A stretch of DNA of 36,217 nt from Saprospiraceae bacterium (GTDB lineage: Bacteria > Bacteroidota > Bacteroidia > Chitinophagales > Saprospiraceae): positions 1-36,217 of the forward strand of contig JAHDES010000064.1 of assembly GCA_020628645.1 (NCBI GenBank), in the 5' to 3' direction. Made by a program: the position numbers and the translations under genes. Each line of letters begins with the position of its first letter. The stretch's first letter is position 1. Positions 12,434 to 21,049 of this stretch are shown in pieces. The notes beneath the pieces are model-generated. The model made no database searches, had not been told where the DNA came from, and saw only the letters and a program-made list of their open reading frames with translations.

Positions 12434-12540
12434 TGAGAACAATAGTGCTCTACCATTTGAGCTACAGGATCAATTTATAAAATTAGCGATCCTGGCAGGA
12501 CTCGAACCTGCAACTCCTAGACCTGAAATCGAAGTAACTC
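12434..12540 (-). tRNA. Candidate circularly permuted tRNA (3' half precedes 5' half), identity unknown
   Basis: In transcription order the first part (12540 down to 12487) carries the 3' half: T-arm GCAGG-TTCGAGT-CCTGC, acceptor strand CAGGATC and discriminator G. After 15 nt (12486-12472) the 5' half follows: acceptor strand GATCCTG, T-A, D-arm GCTC-AAATGGTA-GAGC and then CTATT (12471-12441). The acceptor halves pair 7 of 7, and both arms are perfect. The break falls in the anticodon arm, where only CTA/TAG of the stem can be matched, so no anticodon can be read. No conventional 5' half lies upstream of the 3' half, and no T-arm follows the 5' half. The alternative is two independent tRNA fragments. 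Confidence 0.5.
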
Positions 12541-12599
12541 AATTACTGACTACCATTGATTTTTTTATAAAATAGATGAACGAAACTCGGTTGTGTATA

Positions 12600-12668
12600 G
12601 AAAAAATTCGATGGGATTCGAACCCACTACTTTTGAGTAAAGTCAAACGTTCAACCTATGAACTACGA
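12600..12668 (-). tRNA. Degenerate tRNA-like gene at the upstream end of the array
   Basis: D-arm GTTC-ATAGGTT-GAAC and T-arm GTGGG-TTCGAAT-CCCAT are well formed. The acceptor TACTTCG/CGAATTT has two mismatches. The anticodon arm is ambiguous: TTTG/CAAA with an 8-nt loop ACTTTACT. Read with T33 it would give TTA, complementary to the UAA stop codon, but the stem does not support this firmly. Its 5' end is part of the direct repeat found again at 10048-10060. Confidence 0.5.
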
Positions 12669-12677
12669 AGTAACACA
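12665..12677. repeat. Direct repeat ACGAAGTAACACA at the upstream edge of the tRNA array
   Basis: Identical to 10048-10060. Together the two copies bracket all tRNA and tRNA-like genes of the array. Confidence 0.6.
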
Positions 12678-12729
12678 GTCCGATCAGTATCATCTATGTC
12701 TTAATGTTTGTCTTTATTTTGCACTTTAG

Positions 12730-12773
12730 GCACTACGAAATAGAAAAAGGAAAACTGTTTTCGTCGTAGTTGC
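12730..12773 (-). ncRNA. Possible structured RNA: bulged hairpin upstream of the array
   Basis: ACTACGAAA (12732-12740) is complementary to TTTCG-TCG-TAGT (12759-12770) apart from a 3-nt bulge, with an inner AAAAC/GTTTT. A stem with an internal bulge is a general feature of Y RNAs, but no specific Y-RNA motif is recognised. Listed because it lies between the array and its probable promoter region. Confidence 0.2.
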
Positions 12774-12808
12774 TTACTAACAACTATCGACTACTTTTAG
12801 TGAAGCTG

Positions 12809-12955
12809 TTAGAAGGAGTGTTTATCAAAGGCTATCTGTTCAAAGTTCTTGGGTAAACCACTAAAACTTTGCAGTTGATCTTCCAAATTATGAGACCAAC
12901 TAATGTTGCCTTTGAGCTGATGTTTTAAATTTTGATATTGAATTGAAGGTGTCAT
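12809..12955 (-). CDS. Small hypothetical protein (48 aa) upstream of the tRNA array
   Basis: ATG at 12955, stop TAA at 12809-12811. The protein begins MTPSIQYQNLKHQLKGNISW and ends GLPKNFEQIAFDKHSF. The composition is protein-like and soluble, and the leader before the ATG (TTATAAAAA) is typical of Bacteroidota starts. It points the same way as the array, 141 bp upstream. No family recognised; it could be a leader peptide or a chance reading frame. Confidence 0.4.
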   Translation of the reverse strand: MTPSIQYQNLKHQLKGNISWSHNLEDQLQSFSGLPKNFEQIAFDKHSF

Positions 12956-13848
12956 TTTTTATAAAATAAACATTGAAAATAGTGTAAACTGATTTATTAA
13001 ATATTGTTTGTCATCAGTTACGGTATCATAAAGCATTTTTGAGAAAGATTAGTTCCTTACGGGTTGATTTTTTTTTAAAAAAAATCTTATTTGTTTATAA
13101 TGTGCTGATAACCAGTTTTTTGAGATTTGATGATTTTTCACCATTGATTAGAATATTATAAATCTATAAATTGAAAAAATCTCAGCATGGTAGGATGAAG
13201 TCCATCTTATAGTTCTTATTACTTTAGAAAATATGGAATTACGCACACTTGATTTTCCAGCATTTTTCCAGCAATTCTTAATTTGGAAAAATAGAACACA
13301 GATTACGCGGATTGTAGGGGTTATCACTGATTTCTCAATAAAAAATGGTGTAAATCTGTCTTAGCCGTATGCCATCAGATTCTATATTGAGAATTGCAGG
13401 CATTATTTAATAAAACCATTGATTTAGAATCCTTTACAAAGTTTTCATAGTTGAAATTTTGGGTGTTATCTTAAATATCAGATTGTAAGGTAATAGTTTT
13501 TGGTATTTAAAAAATATTGTTATCTTTCGGGGAGAGTTTTTATAAGCTCATAGCAAATAGTGAGTGTATAGTGTAATGAAAAAGATACACCTCAATTTCA
13601 TTGGCTTAGTTCTATAATCACTATCTCAAGGTGTAATCTCCTTAATGTTTTTTCCACAATGGCTTTAGTGTTCAAAGCCTTTCCATTAAAAGCGTGTTTA
13701 AATTAGAGTAATATAACAAAAAGGTTTTTAGACCAAAATTGTGACTCCAATGGAATTTCAAAACGCTTGTCTCTCATCCCGACAATTATCAGGAATCAAG
13801 CCGTTACATTTTTTATTCCACACAATTTGTCTAAGAACGAAAAAAATC
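12956..13848. other. Long gap without a recognisable gene
   Basis: About 900 bp of AT-rich sequence with no convincing reading frame. It holds short degenerate repeat-like pieces, for example 'ACACAGATTACGCGGATT' and 'CACTGATTTCTC' near 13300, of a type I remember as dispersed non-coding repeats in other Bacteroidota. It also holds TACACCT/AGGTGTA arms (around 13585 and 13630) and a GC-richer 'TCATCCCGACAATTATCAGGAA' near 13775. It lies between divergent transcription units, so promoters for the array (minus) and the caspase operon (plus) probably lie here. Confidence 0.5.
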
Positions 13849-13869
13849 AATATCAAGGAACTTGATATT
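13849..13869. promoter_or_regulatory. Perfect palindrome upstream of the caspase operon
   Basis: Arms AATATCAAG and CTTGATATT with a 3-bp GAA spacer, 121 bp upstream of the caspase start codon. The short spacer and absence of a following T run suggest a dyad operator for a dimeric regulator rather than a terminator. Confidence 0.4.
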
Positions 13870-13990
13870 AAGAGATGTTATACATTTGATGTACTAAACC
13901 TACTATTTAGATAGGTGTTAAAAGTACTTCAGATTATTGATTTAAAGTAAAATATATTTTAACAAACACCAAAATTAAGTAACAAACAAA

Positions 13991-16900
13991 ATGAAGAACA
14001 AACTCTACGCATTAATCGTCGGAATAGATGAATACTCCAGAAGTCCATTAAGTGGTTGTGTAAAAGATTCAGAGAAAATAGAGGCTTTTTTGAATAGTTC
14101 TATCGTCACGAATCAATATGAAGTCGACATTAAACCCCTACGAAATGCTGAAGCTGAACGAACAACTATCATTGAAGCATTTCAAAATCATTTAGGGCAA
14201 GCCAAAGAGGGAGATGTTGCTTTTTTCTACTTCTCAGGGCATGGTGCTCAAGAGACTGCTGATATCCATTTGTGGCATGAAGAAAGTGATCGAAAGCTAG
14301 AAGGCTTAGTTTGTGTTGATTCATTGGAAACAAAACTATTATTAGCGGATAAAGAGCTTCGTTTTTTAATACATCATCTATCTAAAAATAATCCACATAT
14401 TGTTACCATTTTTGATTGTTGCCATAGCGGCGAAAATACAAGAGGAATTGTGGAAGATGAAGTATTTACCAAACGACAAATGACTTATCCTCGAATGAAT
14501 GCTGCTTTTCCAAGAAGGAAATGGGAAGAGTTTTGTTTTCATAAAGCGATAGATAAAGATGTTTTGAAAAACAATGAGCTTAATAAAGTGATGCCACAAG
14601 GCAATCACATTCAATTGGCCGCCTGTAAGAGTGATCAGTCCGCTTATGAAACAACTATTCCAGATTGGGGGAGGGGAGGAGTATTTACCTATAATTTATT
14701 ACAAATACTAACTCGCTCAAGAGGACTTATCACCTATTATGATTTAAAAAGTAGAATTCAACTCTATATTAAAAATCAATACAATCAACGCCCCACCATT
14801 TATGTAAGAGGAGAGGCGGATCATGAAATATACAAGCTGTTTTTAGGAAAAGAGCAAGCAAGTCAGCCACTTTATGGCAATGTAGTTTATAATGCAAGGA
14901 ATCAATCGTGGATCATGGATATGGGAGCGATGCATGGTATTTCATATCAAATTGAATCAGTAAAAGTTATAGATAAAGCCAATCAAGAATATCAAGCGTG
15001 TATTCAAGAAGTGAAAATGGATGTTACCTATCTTTCTATTGATGATCCACTGGATGAATTGGATTCTTATCAAGCTTATGTAGATGATTTTAAATCTGCT
15101 CCAATTGGTGTATACATTAATGGAGATCAATTCACTACAACTGTAAAAGAAGAACTTGAGCAATTAATTGAGTCAAAAGGTACAAATATCACTCTAGAAA
15201 AAGAGAAAAAACTAGCAGATTATGTTGTGCAATTAGATAAATGGTATTATTCTATCACATTAGTTAATGATCCTTATCGTCCATTGGTATTGCCTCATGA
15301 GGCGGATCATCCCCAAGCTTTAAAAGGTATTTTTAACGACCTTTATCATATCTCTCAATGGGAATTTGTGAAACAATTGCATCATACAGACACCAAAAAT
15401 GAATTAACTCCAAATTCTATTCAACTAGAATTCTATGATGCTTTTACAAATGCACGAGTAAAAATAGATAATGACGAAATTGAAATGCCGCTCCGTGAAA
15501 ATAAGGACAGCAATCAATTTAAAGTTAAATTGACTAATGTTTCAAGAAAGACACTCCATGTAGCCGCCTTATACTTAGGGGTTAATTTTGAAGTAGATCC
15601 TGATTTAATGGAAACTTCCGTGCAACTACTAGAACCCGGTGGTTTTGTATGGCTACTTACTGGAAATTCAAATGAGAGTACAGACTATTTTTTAGAAGAA
15701 AGCAAAAAGGCATTCAATTGGAAATCTAGTACCAGTTATTTTAAATTTATCATTAGCACAAAAGATTTTGATGTTAGGAAATTAGCACTAAGTGCATTAG
15801 CTGATCCATATGAATTAATAGAACCTAAAAAAGGCGTAGATGTAAAAAGAGGAATTAAAAGAAAAAAGGCAGATAGTGAACTATGGACTACCCGTTTAAT
15901 TTCCTTCAAGGTAAATAATCCCAATTACAATAAAGCCAATCTTCATGATTTAAAGAATTATCTCGAAACAGATGCTGCTCCATTTATAGCAGGACTGTAT
16001 TTAGATACGGAAAATAGTTTTTCTACAACCTTAATTTTGAAAGATGAATTTAGAAGTGATGAAAAACTCATGCAAGAACGTGGATGGTTTGAATTCAAAA
16101 TGAATACTGCCAACTGGATCAGTAGAAAATTTAGACTCAAACGATACAAAAAGAAACTCAAGCGATTTCCAAACAGCATCAAAATAGTATCAGAAGGAGA
16201 TTCTTGGTTTCAATACCCACATCCAAAAGTAAAAGATATTATCGACCATCTTTCCCAACATTATGCTATTTATAGTGTAGGAGCAGCAGGAGATGAAGTA
16301 ATCAACTATTTCAAAGAACAGGAATATTTCCTTGCAGTAAAACAAGAACATCCAGATTTTTTACTTTTAAGTGGCGGTGGAAATGATATTTTGGGCCCTC
16401 AATTTGAAAGTTTTCTACGAGATGACTTGCACGATGGTTTAAGATTGGAAACCAAAGAAGACCTAATTCATTTTATGAAAACTTCCTTCTTTGATAAATT
16501 AGATAAAGTCCTTCAAACGTATAAAGAAATATTCAATAGTACCTTTGAACAATCTCCAAACATTCACATTCTTTTACATGGCTATGATAATATCATTCCA
16601 TTGGATAAAACAGATGAGGGTTGGCTCGGACGCTTTATGATTAAAAAGAATATGCTACAACAAGAAAATCGAGAAAAACTCATTCACTACCTTTTGATGG
16701 AGTTTAATGATCGTGTAAGTGCATTGGCAGATTCTTATCCTAATGTACATTATATTGATGTTAGAAATTCTGTAACTGATAAACAGTGGTATGATGAAAT
16801 TCATCCTGACAGTGAAGGATTTAAAGTGGTGGCTGACAAATTTTTAGATAAACTTAAAACCTTAACACCAACTCCCGCAGGAGATTCAGACAGCCCCTTA

Positions 16901-17944
16901 CCCATGACAAGCGCAAAAAATATAACAGCTAGAACTATTGTTCCAGAACCTCCAAGTTTGGAGGATGCTTTGGGTTACCATGAATTGATTACAGCATTAG
17001 AACAACCAGAACGAGTGACTCGTGGTGGAACATCCACCAGAAGTCTAGCTCGATCAAGTGGAAAACAAGACCTACTCGATCAATTTGTAGTATTTAGTGT
17101 TCCTGAAGATAAATCTCAAGGAGGAATAATTGATTTAGGAGAAGTAACACCCAGTAAGCAAGGAAGTACGGAATTGCCCGACGCTTTACTCCAACTAGAA
17201 ATGCTGGGTTTCAATATGGGAGCAGAGGAGAATATTAAATCCAATACCCGTGCAACGATGCGTCTAGTAGTGGGGCAACAAGAAGCTTTAGATAATCAAT
17301 TAGAACCACTTTTTTGGGTCATTCAAGCAGGGCTTAATTTGTATAATGAAGAAGAAGGACGCGCTGCAAAATTCAAAGAACTGGCAGCAGATTTAGATAA
17401 AGCCTTCAATAAACGCTATGTGGAGATTCCTAATGGTATTGGCTACTTGACATTTGATGTGGTTAAACATGAAGCCCCAAAATGGTGGCAGAAAGTATTT
17501 AAGTTTTTAGGGAGTGGAGTAGGACAAAACTTGATTTCTGTCATCGGATTACCTGCTATTACAAATACAGCTTTGAGTGCGATACGCGGCTTGTTTAATG
17601 AGTTGAAAGAAAAAAATGCAGCACCCCTTTTCAAAAGTAGAGGACTTAAGTTGGCACTTACCCAATATGGTAAAGATAAACTTTCGGGCGGTTCTTCTAC
17701 GCTGCGTGTAGGAACACTTAATGAAGGGATTTTTATTATGATTAGAGGAAGAGATTATCAATTTTTCAAAGATCATCCAGCCAAATATGATTTGATGCAT
17801 AATATGTTAGTACCAGCAGATTTTGTGGCAGCAGATTATTTTGATCCGAACAAACCTAATCCTTTTGAGCATAAAACCTTTGCGTTGTTTAGAATTCGAA
17901 CCAAAGAAGTCAATTTGAAAGAGAATCATTTGTATTTTTCGTAA
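13991..17944 (+). CDS. Caspase-family (C14) protease fused to an SGNH hydrolase
   Basis: A 1317-residue protein without a signal peptide. Residues 1-285 form a caspase/metacaspase-like p20 domain: 'YALIVGIDEY', catalytic His84 in 'FSGHGAQE' and catalytic Cys144 in 'FDCCHSGE', then 'LAACKSDQSAYE' and 'GGVFTYNLLQIL'. Residues about 290-630 are beta-rich and resemble the region that follows the caspase domain in many bacterial caspase proteins ('FKVKLTNVSRKTLHVAALYLG', 'FKFIISTKDFDVRKL'). Residues about 730-945 form an SGNH/GDSL hydrolase with Ser738 in GDSW, Asn798 in GGGND and Asp935/His938 in DEIHPD. The last 350 residues match no family I know. It leads a plus-strand operon with CHAT and STAND genes. 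Fusion of a caspase with an esterase or lipase-like domain suggests a protease-activated hydrolytic effector (inference). Confidence 0.9.
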   Translation: MKNKLYALIVGIDEYSRSPLSGCVKDSEKIEAFLNSSIVTNQYEVDIKPLRNAEAERTTIIEAFQNHLGQAKEGDVAFFYFSGHGAQETADIHLWHEESDRKLEGLVCVDSLETKLLLADKELRFLIHHLSKNNPHIVTIFDCCHSGENTRGIVEDEVFTKRQMTYPRMNAAFPRRKWEEFCFHKAIDKDVLKNNELNKVMPQGNHIQLAACKSDQSAYETTIPDWGRGGVFTYNLLQILTRSRGLITYYDLKSRIQLYIKNQYNQRPTIYVRGEADHEIYKLFLGKEQASQPLYGNVVYNARNQSWIMDMGAMHGISYQIESVKVIDKANQEYQACIQEVKMDVTYLSIDDPLDELDSYQAYVDDFKSAPIGVYINGDQFTTTVKEELEQLIESKGTNITLEKEKKLADYVVQLDKWYYSITLVNDPYRPLVLPHEADHPQALKGIFNDLYHISQWEFVKQLHHTDTKNELTPNSIQLEFYDAFTNARVKIDNDEIEMPLRENKDSNQFKVKLTNVSRKTLHVAALYLGVNFEVDPDLMETSVQLLEPGGFVWLLTGNSNESTDYFLEESKKAFNWKSSTSYFKFIISTKDFDVRKLALSALADPYELIEPKKGVDVKRGIKRKKADSELWTTRLISFKVNNPNYNKANLHDLKNYLETDAAPFIAGLYLDTENSFSTTLILKDEFRSDEKLMQERGWFEFKMNTANWISRKFRLKRYKKKLKRFPNSIKIVSEGDSWFQYPHPKVKDIIDHLSQHYAIYSVGAAGDEVINYFKEQEYFLAVKQEHPDFLLLSGGGNDILGPQFESFLRDDLHDGLRLETKEDLIHFMKTSFFDKLDKVLQTYKEIFNSTFEQSPNIHILLHGYDNIIPLDKTDEGWLGRFMIKKNMLQQENREKLIHYLLMEFNDRVSALADSYPNVHYIDVRNSVTDKQWYDEIHPDSEGFKVVADKFLDKLKTLTPTPAGDSDSPLPMTSAKNITARTIVPEPPSLEDALGYHELITALEQPERVTRGGTSTRSLARSSGKQDLLDQFVVFSVPEDKSQGGIIDLGEVTPSKQGSTELPDALLQLEMLGFNMGAEENIKSNTRATMRLVVGQQEALDNQLEPLFWVIQAGLNLYNEEEGRAAKFKELAADLDKAFNKRYVEIPNGIGYLTFDVVKHEAPKWWQKVFKFLGSGVGQNLISVIGLPAITNTALSAIRGLFNELKEKNAAPLFKSRGLKLALTQYGKDKLSGGSSTLRVGTLNEGIFIMIRGRDYQFFKDHPAKYDLMHNMLVPADFVAADYFDPNKPNPFEHKTFALFRIRTKEVNLKENHLYFS

Positions 17945-18089
17945 TGTTCAGGATTATAGGATTTATTTGGAAGTACTAATTTGATTTTTCAAATCTTGAG
18001 CTAAATTGCTTGTGCAAATGCAGGTATTAATTATCTTTAAGGTGAGGATGACATTTATCTCTTTTATACTAACTAAGTGATTTGGTAGG

Positions 18090-20000
18090 ATGGCGAAGCG
18101 AAAACCAATATTCTTGTTTGCATTTGCAAATGATGCTACACAAAGTTTGAATCTTGCAGAAGAAGAACGAATCATTCGTGAAATACTAGCTCCTTTACAC
18201 GATCAAGGTCAACTGGAGTATTTGTCTTTAGGTAATACCAGCGTTGATGATATTTATAAAACCTTTAATCGCCTACACAATAGAATTGAACTTTTTCATT
18301 ATAGTGGTCATTCAGGAGATGATTTTTTAGCCTTTACAGATAAAAATGCGCGTGCTTCATTGCTCTCCACTTTAATGGGACAGCAAAAACAACTTAAATT
18401 GGTTTTTTTAAATGGTTGTGCTAATGCTGCACAAGTAGAAGAACTTTTTTCAAAAGGAATAAAAACGGCAATTGCAACCTCTGTTCCTGTAGCAGATTCC
18501 AATTCTATTGAGTTATCCAAGTATTTTTATCAATCATTAGCTAGTAAAAAGACCATACGCGAAGCGTTTGATATGGCAGTAGCAAGAGTTAAAAATGATA
18601 ATCCTTTGCTTGATATTCAATATAGAGGGATCAATCTTCCTACAAGGAAAACTACTGATTTTCCTTGGGGCTTATATTCTCAAGAAGAAAAATTTACACA
18701 ATTGGGTATACCCACTACAGGGCATGAGTTTTTAGAAGAAAATTTCATATTAGATGATTTCTTGAGTGATGAAGATATTAATACTCCCTTTATAGAGTTG
18801 ATCTTTGAAGGAATGAGCCGATATGATGAGCATTATAAAAAAATGTGGGAACAATATCTTCCAGATCAATCTCCTCATCAAATACAAAAATTAAAAAAGG
18901 AAATTTTTGGTCAGTTTCCACACATGATAAGTAAACATTTAAGTGCTTTATACAATGCAAAGAGAGAGGCAAGAATCCGACTTTTTGAGTTGAATGAAGC
19001 TTATCTTACCTTAGCTAAATTTGTTGCTGTCATATCCATTTCTAATGTATGGGAAGCCTGTTTAGAGCCTCAAACCAAAATACCTAATCCTAATTTTAAA
19101 TTACGAGAAGAATACAAAACAGACCTATTGAAATATCTTGAGATGCGAGTATATCCTGCCATTGAAGATACTTCATTAAATTTTGATAATTTTTTCGATT
19201 TTATTTGGTTGACAAGTACTATAAGCCGAATTTTTGAAGACAATCATCTTCTTCCTTTTATTGAAGAGTTTCAACAATTGTATGAGAGTATAATGCATCT
19301 TGACAAAACCTATAATGCTTATCGTTTTTTAGAGCAAGAGCTTAGAGGGCGATTGTATCCTTCTAGTATTGATGTGACTGAATTAACAACTTTATGTGAG
19401 CAAGCAGGCGAACAACTTGGAATCTTATATCAAAAATGTGCCTTTTTAATTACCTACGAACTTATATCTATTAAAGGGATTGATATTAGTAATCCACGAA
19501 AAGCAATTAAAGCAGATTTTGTTCATACTAAAGCTATTTTAAAGGGGGAAGGCTCGGTGGATGATTTCCCAATGAGAAGGGATACATTTGCGAGTAATCA
19601 ATCCGTGATTATTACGAAAAGTTTTCAAAACTCTACAAGCTATTTAAATCTTTCTCCTTTTATTTTAGATTTAAATGTTTATGAATATAAGACTAAAACG
19701 ATCATTCCTGAATTGCATTTTTTTTGCGGGTACGCTCAAGGTAAAAATGAATATAAAGAATACATAGATCGCTTTTATTTGTGTTATGAACGGGCAGATA
19801 CGCCGGGAGAGGTCATGATTTTGGTAAATAATTTGGCTGAAAAAAAATACTTGACGCATTATCTGGATAATAAAATAGAAAATAATCCTTACAAGCATTA
19901 TTTACGAAAATATAAGTTAAAACATATCAAAAGAAAGAAAGACCTCGAGATGATTGAAAAATTATTTAATGAACTTAAAGTGGATTTACAACTAAAATGA
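18090..20000 (+). CDS. CHAT-domain protease with large helical C-terminal region
   Basis: A 636-residue cytosolic protein. The N-terminal 200 residues form a CHAT domain: 'PIFLFAFANDA', catalytic His74 in 'FHYSGHSG', catalytic Cys110 in 'LVFLNGCANAAQV', then 'TAIATSVPVADSNSIELSKYFYQSLASKKTIREAFDMAV'. Residues about 210-636 are mostly helical, with no family I recognise, and probably sense or bind a partner. The stop codon overlaps the start of the STAND ATPase gene (ATGA at 19997-20000), so the two are translationally coupled. In known systems CHAT plus STAND ATPase is a common pairing in conflict or programmed-death modules, where the ATPase senses a signal and the protease acts on a target. 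Confidence 0.88.
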   Translation: MAKRKPIFLFAFANDATQSLNLAEEERIIREILAPLHDQGQLEYLSLGNTSVDDIYKTFNRLHNRIELFHYSGHSGDDFLAFTDKNARASLLSTLMGQQKQLKLVFLNGCANAAQVEELFSKGIKTAIATSVPVADSNSIELSKYFYQSLASKKTIREAFDMAVARVKNDNPLLDIQYRGINLPTRKTTDFPWGLYSQEEKFTQLGIPTTGHEFLEENFILDDFLSDEDINTPFIELIFEGMSRYDEHYKKMWEQYLPDQSPHQIQKLKKEIFGQFPHMISKHLSALYNAKREARIRLFELNEAYLTLAKFVAVISISNVWEACLEPQTKIPNPNFKLREEYKTDLLKYLEMRVYPAIEDTSLNFDNFFDFIWLTSTISRIFEDNHLLPFIEEFQQLYESIMHLDKTYNAYRFLEQELRGRLYPSSIDVTELTTLCEQAGEQLGILYQKCAFLITYELISIKGIDISNPRKAIKADFVHTKAILKGEGSVDDFPMRRDTFASNQSVIITKSFQNSTSYLNLSPFILDLNVYEYKTKTIIPELHFFCGYAQGKNEYKEYIDRFYLCYERADTPGEVMILVNNLAEKKYLTHYLDNKIENNPYKHYLRKYKLKHIKRKKDLEMIEKLFNELKVDLQLK

Positions 20001-21049
20001 GTGATAGCCCTTTCAAGTTTTTAAATGCTTATAATAAGCTAGACGAAGCATCCTTTTTTGGTAGGGAAAAGGAAAGCGAAGATTTATATGAACTCACCTA
20101 TGATACTCGACTCATTTTATTGTACGGTGCTTCTGGTACGGGAAAAACGAGCTTAATACAATGTGGTTTAGCGAATAAATTTCGAGATAGTCATTGGTTG
20201 GGTATTTTTGTTCGCCGATCAACGAATATAATAGAAGCTATCCGAGAAGCCCTTTATAAAGAATTAGGAGATTTAGCCAATCGAAACAGCCAATCATCTA
20301 TTCTGGAATTAATTGAACAACTTTATTTTGAAAAATTTAAACCCATCTATTTTCTGCTCGATCAATTTGAAGAACTGTTTATTTTAAATCCAAATAAAGA
20401 AGAGCAACAGGAATTTTTTGAGCTACTCGATCTCATTTTGAACTCAAAAGTATCTTGTAAATTTATCATCATAATGCGCGAAGAGTTTATTGCTCAATTA
20501 TGGGAGTATGAATCTATTATTCCTTATCTTTTTGACCACCGTTATCGAGTTGAAAAAATGCGTTTATCGACCTTAGAAGAGGTCGTTGAAAAAACATTAG
20601 ATCGTTTTGAAAAGAAAGGGGTCATTCAGTTAGAAGATAAAACAGAATTAGCGCATCAAATTGTTCAAAAACTTCAAACGAATACTACTGATCCAGAATT
20701 GACCTATCTCCAAGTTTATTTGCATCGACTCTATCAATTGGCAAGCCAGCGAAATAAAACTTTACCCATTTTTAATACGGCATTAATTAATGAACTAGGC
20801 AGTTTTGAGGACGTAATCGGGGATTTTTTAACAGATCAACTGCGTGTAATTGAAACACAATTGGGTGTAGGAAAAGAAGGGATTCCTCTGCGAATTTTGG
20901 GCGCATTGGTAACGGATGCTCATACAAAAAAAGTAGTTTCTCCAGATTATCTTGAGCAAATTAGACAAAACCTAAATATTACAAAAAACGAACTCGAACA
21001 CTGTATTCAAGCCTTTGAATCCATGCGAATAATTCAACGCTACGACTGA
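19997..21049 (+). CDS. STAND-type P-loop ATPase, N-terminal part
   Basis: A 350-residue protein. It opens with the typical 'PF+FLNAY...FFGREKESEDLYEL' lead-in, then Walker A GASGTGKT (residues 44-51) and Walker B 'IYFLLDQFEELF' (about 117-128), with helical arm/winged-helix sequence to the end. It stops after '...FESMRIIQRYD', exactly where related STAND proteins continue into 'ELTHDxLA+KI'. That continuation is found at the start of the next gene in another frame (overlap TGATG at 21047-21051). Either the two halves are made separately by termination-reinitiation, or the gene is split by a frameshift. It overlaps the CHAT gene upstream and is the probable sensor of the operon. Confidence 0.88.
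   Translation: MSDSPFKFLNAYNKLDEASFFGREKESEDLYELTYDTRLILLYGASGTGKTSLIQCGLANKFRDSHWLGIFVRRSTNIIEAIREALYKELGDLANRNSQSSILELIEQLYFEKFKPIYFLLDQFEELFILNPNKEEQQEFFELLDLILNSKVSCKFIIIMREEFIAQLWEYESIIPYLFDHRYRVEKMRLSTLEEVVEKTLDRFEKKGVIQLEDKTELAHQIVQKLQTNTTDPELTYLQVYLHRLYQLASQRNKTLPIFNTALINELGSFEDVIGDFLTDQLRVIETQLGVGKEGIPLRILGALVTDAHTKKVVSPDYLEQIRQNLNITKNELEHCIQAFESMRIIQRYD

Noticed and set aside
10348-12456. Reading frames across the tRNA array with repeated 'WCNGNIGVS' and 'GLEPTTPRLK'-like strings
   Set aside because: These are the well-known spurious translations of tRNA genes; the DNA is explained by the tRNAs.
12802-12814. GAAGCTGTTAGA matching the MITE terminal repeat
   Set aside because: Twelve bases match the element end at 22048, but there is no second end or internal element sequence nearby; it may be a relic or chance.
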